A DNA stretch of 64,000 bases from Acidobacteriota bacterium (GTDB taxonomy: Bacteria > Acidobacteriota > Terriglobia > Terriglobales > Acidobacteriaceae): positions 48,594 through 112,593 of the forward strand of contig JAJXWS010000002.1 in assembly GCA_021781495.1 (NCBI GenBank). The letters are read 5' to 3'. Within the stretch, counting starts at the first letter, position 1, and each line of letters begins with the position of its first letter. Positions 56,335-64,000 of the stretch are shown here, piece after piece. Made by a program: the position numbers and the translations under genes. The notes beneath the pieces are model-generated. The model did no database searches and was not told the DNA's origin. It saw only the letters and a list, made by a program, of their open reading frames with translations.

Positions 56335-57138
56335 ATGTCTGAACTGCCGATTCCGTTTGCGATTCTGATTGCCATTGTGGTGCTGTACCTGGTGAACTCC
56401 ATCAAGATTTTGCGGGAGTATGAGCGCGGGGTCATCTTCCGGCTGGGACGCGCGCTGCCGACGCCGAAGGGACCGGGAATCATTCTGGTCTTCCGGCCGA
56501 TTGATCAGATCATCCGCATCTCCCTGCGCCAGGAGGTTCTGGAGGTTCCGGCGCAGGATGTAATTACGCGGGACAATGTGACCATCAAGGTGAATGCCGT
56601 GGTCACGCTGTACGTGGTGGATCCGAACAACGCGGCGATCAAGGTATCCAACTATGTTTACCAGACATCGCAGCTGGCGCAGACGACGCTGCGCACGGTG
56701 TTGGGCGAGGTGGAACTGGATGAACTGCTGAGCCATCGCGACAAGCTGAATTTGCGCATCCAATCCATCATGGATCAGCGTACGGAGCCGTTCGGCGTAA
56801 AGGTCATCTCAGTGGAAGTGAAGCAGGTGGACCTGCCCGAGCAGATGCAGCGCGCGATGGCCAAGCAGGCGGAGGCGGAGCGCGAAAAGCGGTCGAAGAT
56901 CATCCACGCCGAGGGCGAGTTCAACGCCGCGCAGAGACTGGTGGATGCGGCGCAACTGCTGGCAGAGCAGCCGATTACGCTGCAACTGCGCTATCTGCAG
57001 ACTCTGACGGAGATTGGCGTGGAAAAGAATACGACGATTGTGTTTCCGCTGCCGGTGGAGTTGCTGTCGCTGCTGCAGAAGACGGGTCTGCAAGGAAAGA
57101 TGGAAACAGAGAAGCCGCAGGCAGGCGCGCAGAGCTGA
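56335..57138 (+). CDS. Stomatin/prohibitin-like SPFH protein
   Basis: 267 aa from ATG 56335 with GAGGAAGG upstream; the track start adds 19 residues that overlap nfeD. N-terminal membrane segment ([21 protein letters not shown]), SPFH domain ([67 protein letters not shown]) and a coiled-coil ([33 protein letters not shown]). Stomatins scaffold membrane microdomains; pairing with NfeD is standard. Confidence 0.95.
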   Translation: MSELPIPFAILIAIVVLYLVNSIKILREYERGVIFRLGRALPTPKGPGIILVFRPIDQIIRISLRQEVLEVPAQDVITRDNVTIKVNAVVTLYVVDPNNAAIKVSNYVYQTSQLAQTTLRTVLGEVELDELLSHRDKLNLRIQSIMDQRTEPFGVKVISVEVKQVDLPEQMQRAMAKQAEAEREKRSKIIHAEGEFNAAQRLVDAAQLLAEQPITLQLRYLQTLTEIGVEKNTTIVFPLPVELLSLLQKTGLQGKMETEKPQAGAQS

Positions 57139-57224
57139 GCGATATAAGAATTTGCGAAGAAGACGCGGAGCGAGAGCGCGGCTGTGCCAGGTCTGTGTGG
57201 ATGCACTGAACCCAAGGACGGGAT

Positions 57225-57935
57225 ATGCAACGAGGAATTGGCGGAGGCGAGTTAGAGCCCGCGGAAGAACAGCACGACACAGAACTGACGCTGGGTCCGA
57301 TGATGGTGGCGGGGCTAGTTCTGGGTCTGCTGGTGCTGTGTGGGCTGTGTTTTGGACTGGGCTATGCCGCGGGACGGCGAGGCGCAGCGCAGCAGGCTGC
57401 CAAAGGCGCCCAGATGCCGGCTAGCGTTGCGATGCCAGCGGCCGCGGCAGCATCCGGCGCGAAGCCTGCTGCCACAACGCCGAATCCGTATCAGGCACCG
57501 CCAGCGGCTGTTGCGGGTGAACCGGACGAGACTCCGGCGGCGGATGGAGGCGCGCTGGCCGAACTGCAGGGGGCGGTTCCGGCTGCGCCGAGCAATCCCT
57601 CGACGATGCAACAGCAGGTAAGGCCTGCCTTGCCGCAAGCGCAGTCTGGAGCTTTGCCTGGAGCTGCGGCTGTGGGCAGCGCGGCTGCGACCAGGGCGGC
57701 GACACAACCGCAGGGGCCACTGCTGATGGTGCAGGTTGCAGCGGTGTCGCACGCGGAGGACGCAGGCGTGCTGGTGAATGCGCTGCGCAAGCGCGGCTAC
57801 GCGGCGATGGCGCGGCACGATGCGGCGGATGGGCTGATCCACGTGCAGGTGGGCCCGTTTACCAATCGAAGCGATGCCGTTGCCATGAGCCAAAGATTGC
57901 TTGGCGATGGCTATAACGCGATGGTTGTGCCCTAG
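57225..57935 (+). CDS. SPOR-domain membrane protein
   Basis: 236 aa. One helix (MMVAGLVLGLLVLCGLCFGLGYAAG), a Pro/Ala-rich linker of about 130 aa, and a C-terminal SPOR domain (LLMVQVAAVSHAEDAGVLVNALRKRGYAAMARHDAADGLIHVQVGPFTNRSDAVAMSQRLLGDGYNAMVV). SPOR domains bind denuded peptidoglycan glycan strands, often at the septum. Start ATG with AAGGACGG upstream. Third gene of the NfeD-stomatin cluster, though likely functionally independent. Confidence 0.9.
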   Translation: MQRGIGGGELEPAEEQHDTELTLGPMMVAGLVLGLLVLCGLCFGLGYAAGRRGAAQQAAKGAQMPASVAMPAAAAASGAKPAATTPNPYQAPPAAVAGEPDETPAADGGALAELQGAVPAAPSNPSTMQQQVRPALPQAQSGALPGAAAVGSAAATRAATQPQGPLLMVQVAAVSHAEDAGVLVNALRKRGYAAMARHDAADGLIHVQVGPFTNRSDAVAMSQRLLGDGYNAMVVP

Positions 57936-57964
57936 CGACGGGCACATGGCTTTGCGCTATCGCA

Positions 57965-58675
57965 TCAGCGCCGCATCCACTCGGGCAGACCGGATGCGAT
58001 GGATGTCCGCACGGCTTGCATGAGTTCTTCGCGGCTTGCGAAATCGCGAGGATAGAGCGGCGGATGAAAGGTGATGTGCGCTGTGCTGGGACGGATGCGC
58101 AGACTGCCCTTGGCCATCATCGTCTCAGTGCCGTGGATGGAGACGGGGATGCAGGGAGCGCCGGTTTCCATGGCCAGGTAGAAGGGCCCTTTTTTGAAGG
58201 GCAGCATGCGGCCGTCGCGGGAGCGCGTGCCCTCAACGAACGTGGTGATGTGCAGGCCCTTTTCCAGAACGCGTTGCGCGGCGCGAACACTCTCAATGGC
58301 GCTGTCGATGCGACCGTCGCGATCGACGGGTACGAACTCTCCCAGCTTCATGCCATAGCCCAGCACGGGAATCTTCATCAGCGAGCGCTTGAGGAAGACG
58401 GAGGTGCGTCCGGGGATGTTGGGAATGAGCGCGGGCGGATCGAGGTTGGAGACATGGTTGGCCATGAAGATGCAGGCGGTGTGAGGCGGGACATTCTCGG
58501 TCCCCGCGGTTCTTACGCGGATGCGTCCGAGGCGGAAACTGGCGCGCACGATCCATTGTGCGGCGTTGTAGAGCGGCGTGGCGTTGCCGGTGACGAGCGT
58601 GAGCGGAATGAAGACGAGCGCAGCGGGAGCGCCGAGGCCGATGATGGTGAACAGCATTACCAGGGAAGAGATCAT
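57965..58675 (-). CDS. plsC: 1-acyl-sn-glycerol-3-phosphate acyltransferase
   Basis: Makes phosphatidic acid from lysophosphatidate in the inner membrane. 236 aa with an N-terminal helix (MISSLVMLFTIIGLGAPAALVFIPL), the catalytic HX4D motif MANHVSNLDPPAL, and the acceptor-binding FVEGTRSRDGRMLPFKKGPFYLA plus PCIPVSIHGTE. Last gene of the minus-strand operon; its ATG overlaps the mpl stop by 4 bp. Confidence 0.94.
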   Translation of the reverse strand: MISSLVMLFTIIGLGAPAALVFIPLTLVTGNATPLYNAAQWIVRASFRLGRIRVRTAGTENVPPHTACIFMANHVSNLDPPALIPNIPGRTSVFLKRSLMKIPVLGYGMKLGEFVPVDRDGRIDSAIESVRAAQRVLEKGLHITTFVEGTRSRDGRMLPFKKGPFYLAMETGAPCIPVSIHGTETMMAKGSLRIRPSTAHITFHPPLYPRDFASREELMQAVRTSIASGLPEWMRR

Positions 58676-60120
58676 GCGCCTTGTCCCTGCGCTTCCGTGT
58701 ATTCGCTGAGGCGGGCTGGAAGCTTCTCGTAGATGCCGTCAAAGCCGCCATTGGAAAGGATGGCGACAACATCGCCGGCGTTGAGTTGAGGGACGAGGCT
58801 GCTGACGATGGCGTCTGCGTCGGGATGAAGCTCGGCCGGAGTACCTGCGGCGTTGAGGGCCTGCACAATCTCTTCGGGATGCAGACGCTCCGGCTCCGGG
58901 ATGCGCTGCTGCTGGTAGACGGCGGCGAGCATGACGCGGTCGGCGATGCGGAGGCTCTCGACGAGGTCGGCGGCGAGCACCTTGCGGCGCAGCGTATTGG
59001 AGCGCGGCTCAAGCACGGCCCACAGGCGGGACTGCGGATAGACGGAGCGAAGGGCGCGGAGGGTTTCGCGAATGGCCGTGGGGTGATGCGCGAAGTCGTC
59101 GATGATGGTGATGCCGGCGATGTGCGCGCGCACCTGCAGACGCCGCTTGACGCTCTTGAAGGAGGCCAGCGCGGATTGAATGGCGCGCGCGCTGATGCCC
59201 TGCGAGGCTGCGAGCGCAGCTGCCGCGGTTGCGTTGAGCGCGTTGTGCTCGCCGGCGAGCTGCATCTGCAACTGGGCCCACTGCTTGCCGTTGTGCCAGA
59301 CCTCCCAGAGGATGCTTCCGCCTTCATGCCGCAGGTTGCGGAGTTGCCACTGGGCCTGCGCGGTGAAGCCGTAGCGCTCGACGCGGCAAAGCGCGTGGCT
59401 TACACACTCGGTGACATTGGGACTGCCGTCGTAGGCGAGGACGATGCCGCGACGCGGGACGAGGTTGACGAGGCGCTTGAATGCGATTTTTACGGCCTCA
59501 AGATCGGCGTAGATGTCTGCATGATCGAACTCAACATGAGTGAGGATGAGCGCGTCTGGGAAGTAGTGCAGGAACTTGGGGCCTTTATCGAAGAAGGCTG
59601 TATCGTACTCATCGCCTTCCAGGATGAAGGTGCGCGTGGGGCGCAGTTGAAAGCTGCTGCCAAAGTTTTCTGCAACGCCGCCGATGAGGAAGGATGGCTC
59701 AAGCGCGGGATTTTCCTGGGCGGCCACCTGGTAGATCCATGCGAGCATGCTGGTGGTTGTGGTCTTTCCGTGGGTGCCGGCGACGACCAGCGACTCGCGG
59801 CCAGCGAGGAACTCGTCATGCAGCAGAGCGGCCATGGAGGTGAAGGGAATGCGGTCGTCGAGGACGCGCTCCACCTCAGGGTTGCCGCGTGAGAGCGCAT
59901 TGCCAATGACAACGAGGTCCGGCACGGGATCGAGGTTTGACTCTGCGTAAGGCTCAAGGACAGGAATGCCGAGCGTGTGCAGGAGGTCGCTCATGGGCGG
60001 ATAGGCGGCCTTGTCAGAGCCGGTGATGCGGTGGCCCTGCAACTGGAGAAGCCCGGCGAGCGAAGCCATGGCTGTTCCGCAGATGCCGCTGAGATGGATG
60101 TGACGCTGGGATGATGTCAT
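58672..60120 (-). CDS. mpl: UDP-N-acetylmuramate:L-alanyl-gamma-D-glutamyl-meso-diaminopimelate ligase
   Basis: Mur-ligase-family enzyme that reattaches the recycled tripeptide to UDP-MurNAc. 482 aa from ATG 60120; the 806-aa track ORF runs through the neighbouring ldcA frame and is an artefact. Motifs: HLSGICGTAMASLAGLLQLQGHRITGSD (NAD/UDP-type N-terminal domain), SRGNPEVERVLD, ATP-binding VAGTHGKTTTTSMLAWIY, EGDEYDTAFFDKGPKFLHYFPD and FAHHPTAIRETLRALRSVYP. The PPMSDLL and DEYDTAFFDK segments favour Mpl over MurC. Overlaps ldcA by 4 bp. Confidence 0.93.
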   Translation of the reverse strand: MTSSQRHIHLSGICGTAMASLAGLLQLQGHRITGSDKAAYPPMSDLLHTLGIPVLEPYAESNLDPVPDLVVIGNALSRGNPEVERVLDDRIPFTSMAALLHDEFLAGRESLVVAGTHGKTTTTSMLAWIYQVAAQENPALEPSFLIGGVAENFGSSFQLRPTRTFILEGDEYDTAFFDKGPKFLHYFPDALILTHVEFDHADIYADLEAVKIAFKRLVNLVPRRGIVLAYDGSPNVTECVSHALCRVERYGFTAQAQWQLRNLRHEGGSILWEVWHNGKQWAQLQMQLAGEHNALNATAAAALAASQGISARAIQSALASFKSVKRRLQVRAHIAGITIIDDFAHHPTAIRETLRALRSVYPQSRLWAVLEPRSNTLRRKVLAADLVESLRIADRVMLAAVYQQQRIPEPERLHPEEIVQALNAAGTPAELHPDADAIVSSLVPQLNAGDVVAILSNGGFDGIYEKLPARLSEYTEAQGQGA

Positions 60121-61067
60121 CGTGTTATCGCCGGTTCGAGCAGGCGCAGATGAGCCTCTTGCGCGACGTCGAGTTCGGCTTCTACTCCAAAGGTGAGGGT
60201 TACATTTTGCCGCGAGACATGGCCGCTGCGCAGGCCGGTGGCGATGGGGCCATCGAAGTCGCGGAGAACATGGAGGAGCACTTCTTCCAGCAACTGAGGC
60301 GGCGCGCCGGGAGATGCGCAGTCGAGCATCTCTCCAAAGATGAGCCCGCGAACCCCTTGCAGCTTGCCGGCCTGACGCAACTGCCAGAGCATGCGATCGA
60401 CCTGGTAGGGCTTGGCGCCGGTGTCTTCCAGAAAGAGCAGCTTGCCTTCCGTGGTCGGTTCCCACGGCGTGCCCAGCAGCGAGACGAGGATGCTGAGGCA
60501 GCCGCCGTAAAGCGTTCCGCACAGCTTGCCGGGCTTGAGCGGGCGTAGGCCCTCGCTTGGACCGAGGCTGTATGGCTCGCCGGCAAGGGCGGCCCGCAGG
60601 CTGGGCAGGTGCACGCCATCTTCCAGCGCGAAGTCGGCGGCCACCATGGGCGCATGGAAGACGGGAAGGCCGAGTTGATCGAGCAGGTGAAGTTGCAGGC
60701 CGGTGAGGTCGCTGTAGGCAAAGAACGGCTTGGGATGCCTGCGCAGCAGATCGAGATCGAGCCCGTTGAGCAGGTAGTTGGAGCCGTAGCCGCCGCGCAT
60801 GCAGGCCACGATGCTGCTGTGCGGATCGGCGAAGGCGGAGTGCAGATCTGCTAGGCGCTGCTCGGGCGATCCGGCGAAGAAAAGCGGGCCGCGCGTCTGG
60901 ATGTTGGCGCCAGGGCGCGGAGAAAAGCCGAGGCTGCGCAGTCGCGCGATGCCGTGCTCGGCACGCTCCTGCGCGGCGAAGGACGCGGGAGAGATGACGC
61001 TGATGCCCGCGTCCGGGGCGGGGCAGGGAGGCCTGAGGAGCGGCTTGGGCTGCGGCTGCGCGGACAT
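60117..61067 (-). CDS. ldcA: LD-carboxypeptidase (peptidase family S66)
   Basis: Removes the terminal D-Ala from muropeptide tetrapeptides, producing the tripeptide that Mpl reuses. 316 aa. Family features: GISVISPASFAAQERAEHGIARLRSLGF, MRGGYGSNYLLNGLDLDLLRRHPKPFFAYSDLTGLQLHLL (nucleophile region), LCGTLYGGCLSILVSLLGTPWEPTTEGKLLFLEDTGAKPYQVDRMLWQL, and GPIATGLRSGHVSRQNVTLTFGVEAEL. In S66 enzymes the nucleophilic Ser is in the GYGS motif. No signal peptide, so cytosolic. 4-bp overlap with mpl, 2-bp gap to dapF. Confidence 0.94.
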   Translation of the reverse strand: MSAQPQPKPLLRPPCPAPDAGISVISPASFAAQERAEHGIARLRSLGFSPRPGANIQTRGPLFFAGSPEQRLADLHSAFADPHSSIVACMRGGYGSNYLLNGLDLDLLRRHPKPFFAYSDLTGLQLHLLDQLGLPVFHAPMVAADFALEDGVHLPSLRAALAGEPYSLGPSEGLRPLKPGKLCGTLYGGCLSILVSLLGTPWEPTTEGKLLFLEDTGAKPYQVDRMLWQLRQAGKLQGVRGLIFGEMLDCASPGAPPQLLEEVLLHVLRDFDGPIATGLRSGHVSRQNVTLTFGVEAELDVAQEAHLRLLEPAITR

Positions 61068-61069
61068 AG

Positions 61070-61888
61070 CTACCAGGCCTCGCCGCGCGCAATGAGAGAT
61101 GCGGGTCCGGTCAACTCAAGCTCGGTTCCTGGTCCGCTCCAGCTTACGGTTTGCGGGCCGCCGGGAGCCAAGACGGTCAACGGGGATTGGACCAAGCCGA
61201 GAGAAATCGCGGCGGTGGCGGATGCGGAGCTGCCGGTGCCGGAGGATGTTGTGGGACCGACGCCCCGCTCGTAGATGCGGATTTCGATTTCGGTGGGGCT
61301 GAGAACGCGAAGAAACTCCACGTTGGTCTGATTGGGAAAGTCAGGGTGCACGCAGATCTCGGCGCCGATGGTCTGCCAGGATCGACCGGCAACCGTGAAC
61401 TCGGGATTGTCCACGACGATGACGAAGTGCGGATTGCCGGTGGATATTGAGGAGCCGGTGATGGCGGTGCCGTCGGCAAGGGTGACGGTCTTTGCGGCGA
61501 AGGTGGGGATTCCCATGCCCGTGGTGATCTGCACGGAATACTCGCCGGCGGTGCTGACTGCATTGACGCGGCAGATGCGCAGGCCTGCGTCGGTTTCGAT
61601 GGTGAGGCTGTCGCCGGGCTGGGAGTGGAGGGAGGCAGCCATCCAGGCAGCCACGCAGCGCGTGCCGTTGCCGCTTATCTCGGCGATGGAGCCGTCGGCA
61701 TTGTGCAGGCGGATTCGGCCGGATGCGGGGCCGGTCCACGCGAAAAATTCGATGCCGTCGGCTCCGACGCCGGTGTTGCGCGCACAGAGACGGCGAGTGA
61801 GAGTGGCCCAGTCGTGGCTGCCGGCAGCATCTTCGGTGACGATGAGAAAGTCGTTGCCGCAGGCGTGGGCTTTGGTGAAGGGAATCAA
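61070..61888 (-). CDS. dapF: Diaminopimelate epimerase (atypical second active-site residue)
   Basis: Converts LL- to meso-diaminopimelate for peptidoglycan and lysine. 272 aa, PLP-independent epimerase fold. MIPFTKAHACGNDFLIV, GADGIEFFAW, the first catalytic Cys78 in ISGNGTRCVAAW, SISTGNPHFVIVVD and TNVEFLRV are all typical. The second Cys site, normally GETLACGTGACA, reads GPTTSSGTGSSA, so the catalytic Cys is Ser216 and the neighbouring Cys is also Ser. The rest is intact, so it is probably active with a modified acid/base, or a specialised isomerase. Confidence 0.9.
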   Translation of the reverse strand: MIPFTKAHACGNDFLIVTEDAAGSHDWATLTRRLCARNTGVGADGIEFFAWTGPASGRIRLHNADGSIAEISGNGTRCVAAWMAASLHSQPGDSLTIETDAGLRICRVNAVSTAGEYSVQITTGMGIPTFAAKTVTLADGTAITGSSISTGNPHFVIVVDNPEFTVAGRSWQTIGAEICVHPDFPNQTNVEFLRVLSPTEIEIRIYERGVGPTTSSGTGSSASATAAISLGLVQSPLTVLAPGGPQTVSWSGPGTELELTGPASLIARGEAW

Positions 61889-62604
61889 TCTTCCTCCGGA
61901 TCGCGAAAGTTGAACAGCGCCTCGATGGCCGGTTCGGCTATCAATTGCGTGTGGAGTCGCGCGTGCTGCTTTTTGGTTGCGGTGAGCGTGAAGCTGACGC
62001 GCTGGAGTTCGCCGACGGTGTCGCTGTCGATGTTGGCGAGTCGCTCGCCGGCCTTGTCCATGGCGTCAAGGATGGACTGGAGCATGGCGGTATGATCGTG
62101 TCCGCGAGCTTCATAGACGAGCGGGTAAATCTTGATGCTGGCGCGGCGCTCCAGGATGCCGACGATCTCCAGCGCGACGACGACGATGGCGGTGGCGAGC
62201 ACGGCAGTGGCATAGAGCCCCGCGCCGCAGGCCATGCCGATGGAGGCGACGACCCAGACGCTGGCGGCGCTGGTGAGGCCGCTGATGCGGCTGCGATTGT
62301 GCAGGATGAGTCCGGCGCCGAGGAAGCCGATGCCCTGCACGATGTTGGAGGCAACCTGGCCCTTGTTTGGGTTGCCGTCGCCGGCCAGCACGGCGGAGAG
62401 CAGAGTGAAGAATGCGCTGCCCATGCTGATAAGCAGGTTGGTGCGCACGCCGGCAGCCTTGCGCTTGGCCTCGCGCTCAAGGCCGATGAGGCCGCCGAGC
62501 AGGCATGCCACCAGCAGGCGGCTGAATGCGCCGCTGAACACGACGACTTGCTGAATCCAGCTGAAATCGAAGGGTTGCGCAAACCAGGCAAGTGCCGTGC
62601 TCAT
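61885..62604 (-). CDS. MgtC/SapB-family membrane protein
   Basis: 239 aa. Five or so helices of the MgtC domain: FSRLLVACLLGGLIGLEREAKRKAAGVRTNLLISMGSAFFTLLSAVL, ASNIVQGIGFLGAGLILHNRSRISGLTSAASVWVVASIGMACGAGLY. The C-terminal soluble region (about 175-239) is ACT-like. MgtC proteins are linked to magnesium limitation and F-type ATPase control. First gene of the mgtC-dapF-ldcA-mpl-plsC operon; dapF starts inside its stop. Confidence 0.92.
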   Translation of the reverse strand: MSTALAWFAQPFDFSWIQQVVVFSGAFSRLLVACLLGGLIGLEREAKRKAAGVRTNLLISMGSAFFTLLSAVLAGDGNPNKGQVASNIVQGIGFLGAGLILHNRSRISGLTSAASVWVVASIGMACGAGLYATAVLATAIVVVALEIVGILERRASIKIYPLVYEARGHDHTAMLQSILDAMDKAGERLANIDSDTVGELQRVSFTLTATKKQHARLHTQLIAEPAIEALFNFRDPEED

Positions 62605-62740
62605 GGGATGTCCTCATTCCATCTTCCAATGGCCCGGGGCGAGTGGAAGCCTGACGCATGAGCATTGCCTGAATCGAAGGCGACGCAGGCAGAGCGGCCC
62701 AGGGCAGCATCGATTGGAAGCGTTCTACTGCCCGATGCTA

Positions 62741-64000
62741 TCACCGCCCGGTTCCTTTGTTGAGGGGTAGGACGACGTAAACCGTGCCGGAGGGCTGGCC
62801 GGGCGCGTAGAAGCGGCGAACGGGTATGAGTCCGCCGGGATGCGCGTGCACGGCCTGGTCGATCTCATCGCCGTCGAAGGCGAGGACGATGGCGGCGTGG
62901 GCGGCCGGGTCAGCAAGCGCAGCCTGGTAATACTGCTTGTCGCTTTCATTGATGGTCTGGCGGAGGGGAATTCCGGTGAGAGCGACGAGCTGCGGATAAA
63001 CGGAGGTTTCCATGAGCACGATGCCGCCGGGCCGGGTGGCGAGGAGCGCACGCAGGACGGGCGGGATCTGCTGCTCGAAGGGACGGCGCGAGTCGATGTT
63101 CTTGATGCTCTCGACATAGGTGAGCGGCCGCTCGTGGAGGACGCGCACTGCATTGAGAAGGATGAGCAGGCCGAGCAGGGCCGCGGTATAGCGCGGCCAA
63201 CTGGGCCTGAGCTTGCGGGCGATGGCCAGCGAGAACTCCGCGAGAAAGCTGAGACCGAGAGCGAAGGCGGGCAGCAGCTCCATGCCGTAGCGGGTGTTGT
63301 ACCAGGAGTGCGGCCACCAGACAGGAACGAAGATGGGCACGGAGCCGAACGCGATGGAGTACGCGTAGAAGGGAACGGGAAGCCACAGCAACAGCGCCCA
63401 CCGGAAGGCCCTGCGGCGGGCGGCGATGCAGCCCAGGCCGGTCCCCAGCAGGCTTAGCAGCAGGAGGGGTCTGCCCCATGCCACGGCGGCCGCATCCATC
63501 TCCGCGGCTTTGAGAAAGAAGAAGAGCGAGACCCAGGGATTGTGCCAGCCGGGATGCGGCGGGCCTGATCCGATGGCTGTGCGCAGTTCGATGGCCTTGG
63601 CGGAGTAGGGGCCGCGGGCAAAGTCGAGCCAATCGCCGAAGGCCACGGCGTTATAGACAAACCAGACGACGGGCGCGGCAACCACGATAATGCTTGCCAG
63701 CCAGAAGGTGCGGGAGCGCAGTGTGTTGTGACGCAGGAGCACCAGGCCGATGGCGACCCATGCGAGGAATGCCAGAATCCATCCGTCGTAGCGCGTGTAA
63801 ATGGCCGCGATGAGAACGCCTGCAATGGGCCAGAGCAGGCGCGAGGCGCGATGGGGTTCGCGCAGAAGGGACTGGTGCCACTCCACGAGCCAAACGACGG
63901 TCCAGATCATCTCGCACAGGAAGAGCGGCTCTGTCATGGCCGTGGTTTGCAGATAAAGCAGGTTGGGATTGAGTGCGAAGAAGGCCAGCGCCATGGCCGC
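62741..64000 (-). CDS. GT39-like membrane protein, 5' partial
   Basis: At least 419 aa; the frame stays open to the window edge, so the N-terminus with the catalytic loop lies outside. Visible are many helices (MALAFFALNPNLLYLQTTAMTEPLFLCEMIWTVVWL; AFLAWVAIGLVLLRH; LLLLSLLGTGLGCIAARR), loops such as HSWYNTRYGMELLPAFALGLSF, and a soluble C-terminal tail (RPLTYVESIKNIDSRRPFEQQIPPVLRALLATRPGGIVLMETSVYP). Pattern fits bacterial ArnT/PMT-like glycosyltransferases rather than a transporter. It lies 136 bp upstream of mgtC on the same strand... in transcription order before it. Confidence 0.8.
   Translation of the reverse strand, partial: AAMALAFFALNPNLLYLQTTAMTEPLFLCEMIWTVVWLVEWHQSLLREPHRASRLLWPIAGVLIAAIYTRYDGWILAFLAWVAIGLVLLRHNTLRSRTFWLASIIVVAAPVVWFVYNAVAFGDWLDFARGPYSAKAIELRTAIGSGPPHPGWHNPWVSLFFFLKAAEMDAAAVAWGRPLLLLSLLGTGLGCIAARRRAFRWALLLWLPVPFYAYSIAFGSVPIFVPVWWPHSWYNTRYGMELLPAFALGLSFLAEFSLAIARKLRPSWPRYTAALLGLLILLNAVRVLHERPLTYVESIKNIDSRRPFEQQIPPVLRALLATRPGGIVLMETSVYPQLVALTGIPLRQTINESDKQYYQAALADPAAHAAIVLAFDGDEIDQAVHAHPGGLIPVRRFYAPGQPSGTVYVVLPLNKGTGR

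Noticed and set aside
60121-61092. N-terminal 324 residues of the 806-aa minus-strand ORF containing Mpl
   Set aside because: They lie over ldcA in another frame; Arg/Ala-rich shadow. Mpl starts at 60120.

Overview
Organism. The window reads as a high-GC Gram-negative chromosome segment, most likely from the Acidobacteriota (Terriglobia/Acidobacteriaceae-like). Pointers are the huge secreted BNR plus choice-of-anchor-D protein with a basic C-terminal hydrophobic module, a photosynthetic-reaction-centre-type cytochrome c in a non-phototrophic context, the TonB-ExbB-ExbD-ExbD cassette, LptD (so an LPS outer membrane), and intergenic palindromes ending in GGGGCACCCGG. This is a judgement from protein content and recall, not a computed placement. 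No insertion sequence, prophage, integrase, CRISPR array or rRNA is visible; the segment looks like core chromosome.

Layout. 1-3.8 kb: end of an A2-type caa3 cytochrome oxidase operon (coxB partial, coxA, coxC, coxD) closed by a hairpin. 3.8-10.7 kb: class II photolyase, then a giant secreted repeat protein. 10.8-14.0 kb: gatC, gatA, a lipoprotein, an FmdE-like protein. 14.2-17.6 kb: a strong promoter and a long structured leader, then yajC-secD-secF. 17.6-21.6 kb: tonB-exbB-exbD-exbD and a TPR lipoprotein, closed by a terminator. 21.9-26.7 kb (minus): lptD, a DsbA-like lipoprotein and a SurA-like isomerase. 27-31 kb: RDD protein, ROK kinase, soluble transhydrogenase, then a 0.7-kb gene-free stretch with palindromic repeats. 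31.5-35.7 kb: Tat-exported multicopper oxidase with a small cytochrome c, then yceD-rpmF-plsX-trm112. 35.7-40.5 kb: lone MacB-type permease, S9 peptidase, amidohydrolase, small secreted protein. 40.8-50.9 kb: sensor kinase, sigma-54 activator and an electron-transfer operon. 51.1 kb: tRNA-Leu. 51.2-58 kb: DUF3467, GT39, TPR, NfeD, stomatin and SPOR proteins. 58-62.6 kb (minus): tightly overlapping mgtC-dapF-ldcA-mpl-plsC. 62.7-64 kb: truncated GT39-like protein.

Most interesting block. At 40.8-50.3 kb a histidine kinase and NtrC-type activator sit directly upstream of a TGG-N8-CTTGCT (-24/-12) promoter. That promoter leads into a protein fusing one N-terminal CxxCH heme site to a probable outer-membrane beta-barrel (the layout of Cyc2 iron oxidases), a monoheme periplasmic cytochrome, a GltD-like FAD/NAD(P) oxidoreductase with a 2x[4Fe-4S] tail, a Tat Rieske protein, a full-length cytochrome b and a membrane-anchored hexaheme cytochrome c. 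I infer an inducible route linking an outer-membrane redox partner, periplasmic cytochromes, a bc-type quinone complex and a cytosolic NAD(P)H/ferredoxin module.

Other coherent units: lptD with dsbA-like and surA-like genes (outer-membrane LPS translocon maturation), and a peptidoglycan synthesis/recycling operon whose DapF lacks the usual second catalytic cysteine.
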